Shown here: piece by piece, positions 46,218 to 55,153 of the stretch
How the letters are laid out: every line of letters starts with the position of its first letter
How positions within the stretch are numbered: the stretch's first letter is position 1
Assembly (NCBI GenBank): GCA_964632995.1
Contig: CAZWDL010000032.1
Location: forward strand, 1 to 62,561
Length of the DNA: 62,561 nt
Direction: 5' to 3'
DNA from: CAZWDL01 sp964632995
Lineage (GTDB): Bacteria; Bacteroidota; Bacteroidia; Chitinophagales; Saprospiraceae
The notes under the pieces: model-generated
What the model saw: only the letters and a program-made list of their open reading frames with translations
Databases searched by the model: none
Told to the model about the DNA's origin: nothing
Program-made: the position numbers and the translations under genes

Positions 46218-46832
46218 ATGGCGAAAAAAGAACCAAATACGCTATGGGCTGCATTTAAATCCGGGAAGGAAGAGGCTTTCTCCCAATTGTTTTTTGAGTA
46301 CTACGAGATGCTGTACCACTATGGATACAGGATAACCTCCAACGAAGCGCTGGTCAAGGATACTCTTCAGGATTTTTTTCTTCATCTGTTCGAATCCCGG
46401 TCCAAATTCACTAACTCAGTAGATAATATTGCCGCTTACCTTTTGACTTCCTTTCGCCGGATGCTCATCCGAAAATTACAGCGTCAACAGAAAAAAGAAC
46501 ATGCCATCCATAAAATTTCCCCGGATGATTCCTTCCCGTTTGAACTAGGCATTGAGGATGTGATCATCAAAAAGGAGGCCGGCGAAATTAGCAAACGACT
46601 AGTCAATCAGCTGCTGGAAGAACTGCCTCCGCGGCAAAGAGAAATCATTTATCTCAAATACTACCTCGACCTGAGTTTACCTGAAATTGCCAGCACCTTA
46701 TCTATTTCCTATCAGGTAGCCGCTAACCACCTCTACCGGGCAATCAATAAGCTGCGGGAGAGTACTACAATCAAAAAGTCTTTTCTCGATATCTGGTTTT
46801 TTCTCCTGCCGTATTCCCTGCTAGGTTGCTGA
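46218..46832 (+). CDS. ECF-type RNA polymerase sigma factor
   Basis: 204 aa from ATG 46218; an in-frame TTG at 46191 would add nine residues and is less likely. Sigma-70 region 2 (AFSQLFFEYYEMLYHYGYRITSNEALVKDTLQDFFLHLFE) and region 4 (ELPPRQREIIYLKYYLDLSLPEIASTLSISYQVAANHLYRAINKLR) are both clear. It is divergent from fecR and the SusC/SusD genes, the standard arrangement of a Bacteroidota sigma/anti-sigma-controlled polysaccharide locus. Its C-terminal FLDIWFFLLPYSLLGC is hydrophobic and may touch the membrane. Confidence 0.95.
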   Translation: MAKKEPNTLWAAFKSGKEEAFSQLFFEYYEMLYHYGYRITSNEALVKDTLQDFFLHLFESRSKFTNSVDNIAAYLLTSFRRMLIRKLQRQQKKEHAIHKISPDDSFPFELGIEDVIIKKEAGEISKRLVNQLLEELPPRQREIIYLKYYLDLSLPEIASTLSISYQVAANHLYRAINKLRESTTIKKSFLDIWFFLLPYSLLGC

Positions 46833-46845
46833 CAGTTTTAATAAT

Positions 46846-47361
46846 TCAGACTTCTTCCTCACCTTTCCACCAGGAGCAGTCTGTAATCTCAATGTGAGGA
46901 GTATCATTATAGACCCTCCAGTCGCCGTATAAGCCGCCCAACGCCTGTACGATGGCGCCGTATAGCCACCACCACATGAAGCCCGATTGTTTCAGGATTT
47001 GCTGAAAAATCACATCGGCATCCTGCCGGCTGATGGGGACTTCCTTTTTGTACTGATACAGGCCATCGTGGATCATGGAGGCGTAGTAGGTGATGGGTTT
47101 GGCGGTGCGGTAATCGAGCTTGCCGTCCGGCGTGCCGAGCAGCATATCCAGCGCTTCGTACTTGGGCGAACAGCCGTCCCAGGCGTAGCCGCGGTCGTGG
47201 TTCCCTTTGACGGTGATTCGCCCCGATGGACTGATGTCGAGCCACTCGCTGGAGAAGGGTCGACCGAAGATGTTGGTTTGGATCCATACGTCTTCGGTGT
47301 GGACGTACTTCCATACTTTGCCGGGGATGGTGTTGGATCGTCGCCTTTCTTCGTAGTTCAT
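46846..47361 (-). CDS. DUF1353 domain protein
   Basis: 171 aa. Contains GYAWDGCSPKYEALDMLLGTPDGKL and a following helix-rich part (YYASMIHDGLYQY, DADVIFQQILKQSGF), matching the DUF1353 family found in bacteria and phages, whose activity is unknown. It converges on the ECF sigma gene, with only 13 bases between stops, and reads independently of the monooxygenase. No prophage neighbours are present, so it is probably a chromosomal housekeeping-type copy. Confidence 0.75.
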   Translation of the reverse strand: MNYEERRRSNTIPGKVWKYVHTEDVWIQTNIFGRPFSSEWLDISPSGRITVKGNHDRGYAWDGCSPKYEALDMLLGTPDGKLDYRTAKPITYYASMIHDGLYQYKKEVPISRQDADVIFQQILKQSGFMWWWLYGAIVQALGGLYGDWRVYNDTPHIEITDCSWWKGEEEV

Positions 47362-47539
47362 CTTTAGTAGTTATTTTTATTCGTATCCAAATGCCTTCCC
47401 GGTCTCCCCGGAATGGTTAATTCCGGCCGATCAACTCCGGATACTCTATTCCCCCTTCTCATCACTGAAAACGCATACAGCTCCTCTTCCTTTCCCAACT
47501 GAAGTTTCTTCTTCCCCCGGTATCTGGATTAGCGTACAC

Positions 47540-48997
47540 TCAGCGGTACTCCAGGTACGCATCCTCCAGTCGCCCGTACTTCAGCGACAGCGAATCCCGC
47601 AGATGATTCTGATACACCCGCCAGGGCGCTGTCGAGCCTTGGCGCGGCAGTATGTCCAGCGACCGCTTGATATATCCGGCGTCGAAATCAAGCAGAGGCT
47701 TGGATACCTGCCTTTCCGGATCGAAGCGGGGCGTGCAGACGGTGTACCGGTGCTCTTCCAGGTAGTTGAGCAGTCGTGTGACAAAATGGCTGTTGAGGTC
47801 GCATTTCAGGGTCCAGGAGGCATTGGTATAGCCGACGGCGACGGCAAAGTTGGGTACATCGCTGAGTAGTACGCCGCGGTAGCAATGGGTTTGGCCGGTG
47901 TTAACCTGCTTCCCATTGACGTGTAAAGTCATGCCTCCCATCAACTGTACTTTGAGGCCGGTAGCGGTGATGATCAGGTCGGCTTCCAACTCCTTGCCGG
48001 AGTCAAGGCGGATGCCCCTTTCGGTAAACTGCTCAATGGTATCGGTAACGACTTCCGCCTTTCCCTCCCGGATGGCCTCGAACAGGTCGGCGTCGGGCAC
48101 CAGGCAGAGGCGCTGGTCCCAGGGGTCGTAGCGGGGGATGAAGTGGCGCATGTCGTAGTCTTCACCCAGTTCCTGCTGAACGCTCTTCTGAATGAATCGC
48201 CGGATGAGTTTGGGCCGGCGCCGCGAGAGCTGGTAAAAGGCCACGCTGAAGAGGATATTTTTCCAGCGCGCGAGCTGGTGGGCAAGGTGGCTGGGGAGAA
48301 CCTTCCGCAGGAAGTTGGCTGCCGCATCCTCACTGGGCAGGTTCATGATGTAGGTCGGCGAGCGCTGCAGCATGGTCACCTTCCTCGTCTTTTTTGCCAG
48401 TTCGGGCACCAACGTCACCGCCGTAGCGCCGCTGCCAATTACCACAATACGCTTTCCCTCATAATTGATTTCCGAATCCCAGTGCTGCGGGTGGATGATG
48501 GGGCCCCGGAAGGCCTGGCTGTTGGGGAACTCCGGCGCATGCCCCTGCGCGTAGTCGTAATAGCCGCTGCACATGAAGAGAAAGCGGCAGCGCATTTGTT
48601 CGTGGCGAGCCTCCGGATGTGACGCGATCTGCAGGGTCCACATTGCCTCCTCATCGGACCAGGAGGCGTCAACCACCTTATGGTTATACTGTATTTTTTT
48701 GTCAATCCCGAATTTGCGCGCCGTATCTTTAATGTACTGCAGGATGGCCGGTCCGTCGGCGATAGCCTTGGGGTCTTCCCAGGGGTTGAAGGAGAAGCCC
48801 AGGGTGTACATATCCGAATCCGAGCGGATGCCGGGGTAGCGGAACAGGTCCCAGGTGCCGCCCATAGCGGCACGGGCTTCCAGGATGGAAAAGGAGTGGC
48901 CGGGGCATTTGCGCTGCAGGTGATAAGCCGCGCCGATGCCGGATAAGCCGGCGCCGACGATGATGACGTCGTAGATTGGGATATCTTTAGAAACCAT
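47540..48997 (-). CDS. Flavin-containing (Baeyer-Villiger-type) monooxygenase
   Basis: 485 aa from ATG 48997. An in-frame TTG at 49024 overlaps a likely promoter, so the ATG is preferred. FAD fold: DVIIVGAGLSGIGAAYHL; NADPH fold: RIVVIGSGATAVTLVPEL. Between them, FRGPIIHPQHW fits the Baeyer-Villiger fingerprint FxGxxxHxxxW. GGTWDLFRYPGIRSDSD and the C-terminal CDLNSHFVTRLLNYL region resemble EthA/cyclohexanone-type enzymes. It inserts oxygen into ketones using NADPH and O2. The natural ketone is unknown. It reads away from the channel gene. Confidence 0.93.
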   Translation of the reverse strand: MVSKDIPIYDVIIVGAGLSGIGAAYHLQRKCPGHSFSILEARAAMGGTWDLFRYPGIRSDSDMYTLGFSFNPWEDPKAIADGPAILQYIKDTARKFGIDKKIQYNHKVVDASWSDEEAMWTLQIASHPEARHEQMRCRFLFMCSGYYDYAQGHAPEFPNSQAFRGPIIHPQHWDSEINYEGKRIVVIGSGATAVTLVPELAKKTRKVTMLQRSPTYIMNLPSEDAAANFLRKVLPSHLAHQLARWKNILFSVAFYQLSRRRPKLIRRFIQKSVQQELGEDYDMRHFIPRYDPWDQRLCLVPDADLFEAIREGKAEVVTDTIEQFTERGIRLDSGKELEADLIITATGLKVQLMGGMTLHVNGKQVNTGQTHCYRGVLLSDVPNFAVAVGYTNASWTLKCDLNSHFVTRLLNYLEEHRYTVCTPRFDPERQVSKPLLDFDAGYIKRSLDILPRQGSTAPWRVYQNHLRDSLSLKYGRLEDAYLEYR

Positions 48998-49020
48998 AAG
49001 TGCGGGATTATGAGCCTGAG

Positions 49021-49028
49021 ACAAAGAT
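49021..49028 (-). promoter_or_regulatory. Putative -7 element of the monooxygenase gene
   Basis: On the minus strand TATCTTTG fits TAnnTTTG. A start near 49014 gives a leader of about 17 bases before ATG 48997. No clear -33 TTG. Confidence 0.4.
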
Positions 49029-49243
49029 AGGGAATCGTTTAGATTCGCTGTTGGCTATTCGCTTTTCGCCATTCGCAGACTTGCGAGGTTTAGTCGCCGA
49101 TCACTCCTTTCCAAAATCTCCCGTGACGGTTTTCATTGCTGAGATATCTCTTCCAGGCACCATTGCCCGCTGCACAATGGATATCCGGTATCAAACAGGA
49201 ACCTATCTGCGCTGTTAATACATTTGCTTTAAAGCATCAAAGT

Positions 49244-51205
49244 ATGTTCAACAGTAAATTCCGCATCCGAGAGCGCTTCAAGTTCTTCCTTGAGCGCCAG
49301 TTTGTCAAAGGCGCCCACTACCAGTTGCTGCTCGTCGCTACCTTAATCGGGTTGATCTCTCTCATCGGCGGCGTACTGGTCCTGCCGGCCGGTGAGCCGA
49401 CGCCTACCTTTTCCGAGGCGCTCTGGTGGGCTTTTCTCCGCCTTACCGATCCCGGCTACCTGGGCGATGATGAGGGGGCCTGGCGGCGTTTGATCTCCAC
49501 CACTTTGACCGTAGCCGGCTACGTGGTTTTCCTCGGTTCGCTGGTCGCCATCATCACTACCTGGCTGAACCGGAAGATCCGGGATCTGGAGCGGGGTTTC
49601 ACCCCCGTAGCCGCCAACAACCACGTGATCATCATGGGCTGGACCAACCGGACGATACATATCGTCGCCGAAATTTTCCAATCGGTGGGGCGGCTGCGCC
49701 ACTTTCTGGAACGACATGGAAAGAGAACGCTGCAGCTCATCATCCTGTCTGAAAACGTCACCCCCGAACGCCACCAGGAACTCAAGGACCATCCCCGGAT
49801 AGGCCGGCGCGCGCACGAGATCATTCTTAGGTCGGGGGACGCCATCGACCAGGAGGATCTCAGGCGGGTCGACAGTTTAAATGCCGCCGCCATCATCTTT
49901 CCCAGCCCTTCCTATACGGCGACAGAATTGATTTCCCCGGATATAGAAACGATCAAGGCCCTGCTGTCCCTCAATGCGGAAGCAGATAAGAGAGGAGACA
50001 AGGTGCTTCCCTTCGTCGTGGCGGAGATCATGGACGAAAGCAAAAGAAGTGCGGCGAGGAGAGCCTATTCGGGTCCCCTTCAGATCATTGCCAGCAATAC
50101 CGTTATCAGCCGGCTGCTGACCCAGAACCTACGCCACCACGGTCTTTCCATGGTGTACAATGAGCTCCTGTCGCGTAGTATCGGCAACAACATTTTTGCC
50201 CGCAAGTATCCCGAAACCGGCGGACGGACCGTAGCCCAACTTAAAAGCGCCTTTCCAAAGGCTATTCTCCTGGGGGTGGTGCGGATGCAGGAAGGCGGCT
50301 TTACTCCCTTATTGAATCCTCCGGGGAATTTCGTCGTGGAAGAAGAAGACCGGCTGGTGCTGTTGGCCCGGCATTCCGAGGATATTGCAGCCATAGGGCC
50401 TGTATCAGAGGAAAACTCCGTTGAAACGGTGGGAAATCTGCCGGCAGAGGAGCATAAGGGAGCCCGAAAAGTACTGATTTTGGGGTGGAACTATCACATT
50501 CCGGCCCTGATCAAGGAATTCGGCACCTACAAAAATGAATCTTACCAGCTCACCCTCGCCTCGATGCGGCCGCTGAAGGCACGTGAAAAAGATCTTCAGG
50601 GGCTTAGTGACCTCTCCCCGCAGGTGCAGTGGGAACAGATAGAAGCCGATTTTGTCAAAGAACCGGAACTCAGGAATATCGATCCGGCTGCCTTTGATCA
50701 CATCATCCTGTTGAGCAGCGACCGGCTGACCGATGAGGAAGAAGCTGATGCCCGCACCATTGTAGGCTACGTATTGCTGGAGGGAATCCTGGAAGGCGTC
50801 GCTAAGCGTCCTCAGATCTTACTGGAGCTTTCCGATCCCAGCAATGAGGTCCTGATCCGGCGTTTCAGAAGCGAAGTGATCATCAGTCCTATGGTGATGA
50901 GCCACCTGCTGGCCGCCATCGCCCTGCGACCCGAACTGTACTGCGTGTTCAATGACCTGTTTACCGTCGGAGAAGCAGAGATCATTTTCCGGAAACCGGA
51001 AGAATACGGCCTGCCGACGACAGGCAGCACCCGCTTTCGGGAGATCGAAGAGCACGCGGCCCGGTACCGGGAAACGGTACTCGGGGTTTACACCGAAATT
51101 ACTGAGGCGAGCAAGGGCCCGACCCTCACACTAAATCCGGGCCGTAACCGCAAGCTGGAACTGAGGGAGGGGGTGCGACTGGTGGTGCTGACAACAGCAC
51201 CCTGA
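49244..51205 (+). CDS. CASTOR/POLLUX-type ion channel protein
   Basis: 653 aa from ATG 49244 (MFNSKFRIRERFKFF); the longer frame starts 36 codons upstream in non-coding-like sequence. Two membrane helices (LLLVATLIGLISLIGGVLVL and TTLTVAGYVVFLGSLVAIITTWL) flank a pore-like loop (FSEALWWAFLRLTDPGYLGDD). Two RCK-like Rossmann domains follow (NHVIIMGWTNRTIHIVAEIF, RKVLILGWNYHIPALIKEFG). This matches the bacterial relatives of the plant nuclear CASTOR/POLLUX cation channels. Ligand control by Ca or nucleotides is known for other RCK channels; the ion here is unproven. Confidence 0.92.
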   Translation: MFNSKFRIRERFKFFLERQFVKGAHYQLLLVATLIGLISLIGGVLVLPAGEPTPTFSEALWWAFLRLTDPGYLGDDEGAWRRLISTTLTVAGYVVFLGSLVAIITTWLNRKIRDLERGFTPVAANNHVIIMGWTNRTIHIVAEIFQSVGRLRHFLERHGKRTLQLIILSENVTPERHQELKDHPRIGRRAHEIILRSGDAIDQEDLRRVDSLNAAAIIFPSPSYTATELISPDIETIKALLSLNAEADKRGDKVLPFVVAEIMDESKRSAARRAYSGPLQIIASNTVISRLLTQNLRHHGLSMVYNELLSRSIGNNIFARKYPETGGRTVAQLKSAFPKAILLGVVRMQEGGFTPLLNPPGNFVVEEEDRLVLLARHSEDIAAIGPVSEENSVETVGNLPAEEHKGARKVLILGWNYHIPALIKEFGTYKNESYQLTLASMRPLKAREKDLQGLSDLSPQVQWEQIEADFVKEPELRNIDPAAFDHIILLSSDRLTDEEEADARTIVGYVLLEGILEGVAKRPQILLELSDPSNEVLIRRFRSEVIISPMVMSHLLAAIALRPELYCVFNDLFTVGEAEIIFRKPEEYGLPTTGSTRFREIEEHAARYRETVLGVYTEITEASKGPTLTLNPGRNRKLELREGVRLVVLTTAP

Positions 51206-51426
51206 GAGGCGGCGCCTTCCTGGGCGCGAGAGGCGGCGCCTTGAAGGGCGCCTCCGCTCTTCTTGCCCCTTTTAGCCGAAAGGATGGGTTGGTTTATACT
51301 GATGTCGAAATGAGGGCGTCTCGTAAGGTGGTTCGCAAAGTATCCCTCAGAATTATTGCACATAGGACTCGCGTGGGACGCAAAACGTCCATATTCTTTG
51401 CGTCCTCTGCGCCTCCGCGTGCAATT

Positions 51427-51449
51427 ATGCCGACGATAAATGTCGGCAT
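51427..51449. repeat. ATGCCGAC/GTCGGCAT hairpin
   Basis: A perfect 8-bp stem with a 7-base loop, 10 bases from the next, longer hairpin. Confidence 0.55.
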
Positions 51450-51459
51450 ATACCGAATT

Positions 51460-51489
51460 AATTGGTTTGAGAAGTTTCTCAAACCAATT
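51460..51489. repeat. 30-base perfect inverted repeat
   Basis: AATTGGTTTGAGAA, GT, then TTCTCAAACCAATT: a 14-bp perfect stem. A short T-rich stretch follows at 51500. It may be a terminator for the channel gene, but it lies 255 bases downstream. Confidence 0.6.
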
Positions 51490-51553
51490 TACGTCGAGTT
51501 TTAATACTGATTTTCCTACCGTGTGCTCATCCGCAAGCATAGCATGGCGCAAA

Positions 51554-51585
51554 GTCGGGGGGCGCCCTGGAAGGCGCCGCCCGAC
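51554..51585. terminator. GGCGCC palindrome at the sulfatase 3' end
   Basis: The same 32-base element as at 30652, with loop CTGGAA, 12 bases beyond the sulfatase stop at 51598. Confidence 0.6.
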
Positions 51586-51597
51586 ATGCCTGACGGC

Positions 51598-53349
51598 TCA
51601 CTTCGGCTTCGGAATCGTATTCGTCCGCTCTGCCCAGCGGTACCACATCGCCGACAGTTCGCTGACCAGCTCCGGGTAATCCGGGGCGAGGTCATTCAGC
51701 TCGGTCCGGTCCTCTTCCATGTTGTACAGGCGCCACGCTTCGGCCGGGATGGTATCCACCTTCCGGAAATGACCGGCATGGTCGTAGGCCTTGGAAACCA
51801 GTTTCCACTGCCCTCTCCGCAGACCGCGGTTGCCTTCGTGTTCGAAATAAATAGCCTCCCGCTCGATAGTGTCATTATTGATCAAGACGCCTCGCAGGCT
51901 TTTTCCTTCCATGGGCGTGATCGCATTCCCTTCGTACTCCGAGGGATATTCGGCGTCCGATATATCCACCGCCGTGGCCATGATATCGATGAGGTGGGCG
52001 GGCTGACGGCGAATCTGGTTCGTGTCCCTGATCATTGCCGGCCAGTGGGCGATCAGGGGCGTGGCAACGCCGCCTTCCTGTATCCAGTGCTTGAATTTCC
52101 GGAAGGGCGTATTGCTCACATTAGCCCAGGTGGGGCCGTAGGCGTGGTACGTATGATCGCTGCCGGCCATTACCTCTTTGCTCATGATCATGACCGGGAA
52201 GCCCTCGCGGTTTTGTTCGGGGAACATCTGGGTCTGCAGCTCTTCGGGGGGCATGGGTTCGTAGGCGCGCAGGTCGGCGAGTTCGGCATCAACATTATCG
52301 TACCTGAACCAACTCAGATCCTCAGCGCAGGCGCCATTGTCCTGCAGGAAGAGGATCAAGGTGTTGTCGAGCATGCCTTTTTCTTCCAGCCTGTTCACAA
52401 TTTTGCCGATGCCCTTATCCATGCGGCTGATCATCGCGGCGTACACCTCCATGTTGCGGGCGTGCCAGTCCTTATCCGGCATGGTATCCCAGTCGGCGAC
52501 GGGATCGGACATTTCCCAGTTTTCATCGATCAGGCCCAGTTCTTTTAGGCGCTCATACCGGTACGCCCGGGTAGCGGCGAAGCCTTCGTCGTACCGGCCC
52601 TTGTGCAGGGCGATTTCCTCCTCGGGCGCGTGCAGGGGCCAGTGGGCGGCGGTGTAGGCGACGTACATAAAAAAGGGATCATCCACCGCCTCCCGGCTGT
52701 GCTCCTCGATATACATCGCTGCGTTATCGCTGATGGCGTCGGTGTAGTACCACTTTTCCTCCGGCTGGTAGAGAGAGTCATTAAAGGGCGAAATGTAGGT
52801 ATTGCCGCGGGTGAGCGTCCAGGGATCCCATAGGCTGCCGGCGCCGATGATGGCGCCGTAGAAGCGGTCGAAGCCGCGCTGCCGGGGCCAGTTGTACTTG
52901 AGCGAATCGATGTCCTCCAGCTGCCGGGTCACGTGCCATTTGCCGGACATGTAGGTGCGGTAGCCCGCCGTCTTCAATACCTCCGCGATGGTGACGCACT
53001 GGCTGTTGAGGTCGCCCCGGTAGCCCGGCAGCTCCTCGTCGCCGGTCATGAAGCCCACGCCGGTCTGCGCCGGGTAGAGGCCGGTGAGCAGAGAGGCCCG
53101 GGTGGGGCAGCAGCGGGCGGTGTTGTAAAACTGGGAAAAGCGAAGACCGCCGGCGGCCAGACGGTCAAGAACGGGCGTGGCAATTTCGCTGCCGTAGCAG
53201 CCGATGTCGGAGTAGCCCATGTCGTCGGACATGATCAGGAGGATGTTGGGGCGGTCGTTTTCCCGCGGCGTTTCCTCGGGGGAGTCGGTGCTGCAGGTGG
53301 TTAGGAAGAGTAGGGCTGCTAAATTCAGCAACAGGTGTTTTAGTGACAT
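51598..53349 (-). CDS. Sulfatase lipoprotein outside the PUL
   Basis: 583 aa from ATG 53349, giving the lipoprotein signal MSLKHLLLNLAALLFLTTC (Cys19). SDDMGYSDIGCYG metal site, formylglycine motif CCPTR with Cys80, SGKWHVT, and FLQDNGACAEDLSW with the Asp/Asn ligands. It is larger than the PUL enzymes and matches the arylsulfatase/choline-sulfatase-like S1 group whose members often have a C-terminal EEDRTELNDLAPDYPELV segment, as here. It stands alone, flanked by GGCGCC palindromes on both sides, which may mark transfer of the gene as a unit or just terminators. Confidence 0.93.
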   Translation of the reverse strand: MSLKHLLLNLAALLFLTTCSTDSPEETPRENDRPNILLIMSDDMGYSDIGCYGSEIATPVLDRLAAGGLRFSQFYNTARCCPTRASLLTGLYPAQTGVGFMTGDEELPGYRGDLNSQCVTIAEVLKTAGYRTYMSGKWHVTRQLEDIDSLKYNWPRQRGFDRFYGAIIGAGSLWDPWTLTRGNTYISPFNDSLYQPEEKWYYTDAISDNAAMYIEEHSREAVDDPFFMYVAYTAAHWPLHAPEEEIALHKGRYDEGFAATRAYRYERLKELGLIDENWEMSDPVADWDTMPDKDWHARNMEVYAAMISRMDKGIGKIVNRLEEKGMLDNTLILFLQDNGACAEDLSWFRYDNVDAELADLRAYEPMPPEELQTQMFPEQNREGFPVMIMSKEVMAGSDHTYHAYGPTWANVSNTPFRKFKHWIQEGGVATPLIAHWPAMIRDTNQIRRQPAHLIDIMATAVDISDAEYPSEYEGNAITPMEGKSLRGVLINNDTIEREAIYFEHEGNRGLRRGQWKLVSKAYDHAGHFRKVDTIPAEAWRLYNMEEDRTELNDLAPDYPELVSELSAMWYRWAERTNTIPKPK

Positions 53350-53421
53350 TTCAGGTGGTTTTTTGAAATGCAATTTAATCCATTGTGTTTCTTTTCCGAA
53401 ATCGATGGGCGGTGGCGCACA

Positions 53422-53484
53422 GTCGGGAGTCGCCCTGGAAGGCGCCGCCCGACATGAGAGGCGGCGCCTTCCAGGGCGCCTCCT
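53422..53484. repeat. Two facing GGCGCC palindromes
   Basis: The first (53422-53453) is the 30652-type element; the second (53456-53484) is GGCGGCGCCTTCCAGGGCGC in opposite orientation. They lie between the sulfatase start and the T9SS gene end. Confidence 0.6.
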
Positions 53485-53533
53485 CTCTGCACGCCAGGAC
53501 GGACCGGCCGGCTATTCTTGTCACGTTCAGTTT

Positions 53534-54400
53534 TCATTGCTTCACCAGCCTGGTTGAATATTTTCTCCTCTCCCTGTCCATCAGGATCAGGTAAAAAAGT
53601 CCTCTCGGCAGCCCTTCCAGTTCTATTCTTAAAAACGAGTTATTGATCCCCCCACCCTGCATATACTGCCCTAAATTATTGTAAATGAGATACTGCTCCA
53701 TCCCTTTTTCTTCATCCTCGATGATCAGATAACTGGAAAATGGATTGGGAAACACGTTCACGGAAGTGAGCTCCTCCAGATTTCCCACCCCCGTGATGAA
53801 GCAACTCGGCGGGTTTTCCGGATAAAGTATTTCCCCGTTTTGGTAAAAGCATAACAAGCCATTAGAATAATCAGTATAGCAATACCCAAAATGAGAGAGC
53901 ATGCCGAACTCGCTGCCGATGCCATTGATCCAGTACTGCTCCCCCCAGTGGGGATCATCCGCTTTCGTCAGCTTTAATCTTTTTCGCAATTCGCCATTAT
54001 TTAACTCGATGCTGTCCACCTCCAACACCCGCAGCGTACAGTATTCATCGAGTTGAATAGTGTCGTTCACTTGCAAGCTGAAGTCGTACAATAAAAACTC
54101 ATCGGCGTCTCTCCGCTTGTGATACACTCTTTTGGATGAATCCTGCCGGAGCAGATCATTGCGAAAAGTCCAGCTGGAATTTAAAGAATCACTCGAATAG
54201 TACACTTTGTAATACAACTGGTTATTCACCAAGGTATCTTCTCCAATCCTAAGGGAATAGGACGAGGTATTCGGCGAAAAGGTAGGATATATGGCGATAT
54301 TCCATTGGTTGCCCTCTCTAACCAATAACTGAGCGCTGACAAAATTTGGAAGCAGCAGGATTAGCAATATGCAACAGAGGGTAAGATCTATTCTTGCCAT
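53534..54400 (-). CDS. Secreted protein with T9SS type A sorting domain
   Basis: 288 aa. Signal peptide ending FVSAQ. The middle (about 20-205) has no family I recognise; it contains WGEQYWINGIGSEFGML and a Cys-bearing PPSCFITG. The C-terminal 70 residues match the type IX secretion sorting domain: VNVFPNPFSSYLIIED, LIYNNLGQYMQGG, ELEGLPRGLFYLILMD, KYSTRLVKQ. It should be exported by the T9SS and anchored to the surface. Its presence supports a Bacteroidota origin. It is preceded by a divergent GNAT gene. Confidence 0.85.
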   Translation of the reverse strand: MARIDLTLCCILLILLLPNFVSAQLLVREGNQWNIAIYPTFSPNTSSYSLRIGEDTLVNNQLYYKVYYSSDSLNSSWTFRNDLLRQDSSKRVYHKRRDADEFLLYDFSLQVNDTIQLDEYCTLRVLEVDSIELNNGELRKRLKLTKADDPHWGEQYWINGIGSEFGMLSHFGYCYTDYSNGLLCFYQNGEILYPENPPSCFITGVGNLEELTSVNVFPNPFSSYLIIEDEEKGMEQYLIYNNLGQYMQGGGINNSFLRIELEGLPRGLFYLILMDRERRKYSTRLVKQ

Positions 54401-54555
54401 ATTTTATGATTGATTAACTCCAAATAATTTTACCTAAGCTAGGCAATTTCATCCGAGACCTCAACAAACCGATACCCATTCCGTCAGCTTCATTCCCAAA
54501 AATGATCTTCGGATAAGCGAAAGATTGTAAATTCATACAAGCAAACCCTTGCACC

Positions 54556-55113
54556 ATGAAAATACACTACGGCAACCCTACCGGTCCGGCCGACCTCCGC
54601 CAAATCCTGGAGCTGCAGCGCCTCAATCTGCCGGCCAACATCTCCGCTACCGAGCTTCAGGAGCAGGGCTTCGTCACCGTGCAGCACACGGAGGAACTGC
54701 TGGCCGACATGAACGCCGCCGAGCCGCAGGTCATCGCCAAAGACGGAGATGCGGTGGTAGGCTACGCCCTGGTCATGCTGCGGGAGTTCTCCATCCGGAT
54801 TCCTATCCTGATTCCCATGTTCGAGATGCTGCAGGCTTTGTCTTACCGGGAGCGTCTCTTAAGCGAATGGAAGTACTACGTCGTGGGGCAGCTCTGCGTG
54901 GCCAAGAGCCACCGCGGGCAGGGGCTGGTAGAAGGTATGTACGAACAACACCGACGGCAACTGTCGGACCGCTACGACTTCGTCGTTACGAAAATCTCGG
55001 ATCGCAATCCGCGCTCCCTGCGGGCGCACTGGCGCGCGGGCTTCGAGACGATCCACCGGTACACGGAGGCGGATGGACAGACGTGGGATATTGTGCTGTG
55101 GGATTGGCAGTAA
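54556..55113 (+). CDS. GNAT family N-acetyltransferase
   Basis: 185 aa. The acetyl-CoA pyrophosphate loop is RGQGL (VAKSHRGQGLVEGMYEQHR), preceded by the beta-strand YYVVGQLCV and followed by FVVTKISDRNPRSLRAHWRAGFETI, the usual C-terminal GNAT helix and strand. The substrate is unknown. It is monocistronic and is followed by a short spacer and the converging NUDIX gene. Confidence 0.88.
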   Translation: MKIHYGNPTGPADLRQILELQRLNLPANISATELQEQGFVTVQHTEELLADMNAAEPQVIAKDGDAVVGYALVMLREFSIRIPILIPMFEMLQALSYRERLLSEWKYYVVGQLCVAKSHRGQGLVEGMYEQHRRQLSDRYDFVVTKISDRNPRSLRAHWRAGFETIHRYTEADGQTWDIVLWDWQ

Positions 55114-55153
55114 TAGTACACTGATGTATTATGATCGATTAGGGTTTTTATGA

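Larger units (their letters stand above)
51206..51597. other. 390-base spacer packed with palindromes
   Basis: Holds, in order: two GGCGGCGCCTT-type hairpins (51207-51256), a CGCAGAGG/ACGCAAAG-type repeat (about 51375-51425), perfect hairpins at 51427-51449 and 51460-51489, and the GGCGCC palindrome at 51554-51585. No gene is credible here; frames crossing it are repeat-derived. Confidence 0.65.

Noticed and set aside
51088..51552. 154-codon minus frame
   Set aside because: It crosses two hairpins and a repeat, and the end of the channel gene; no family resemblance.
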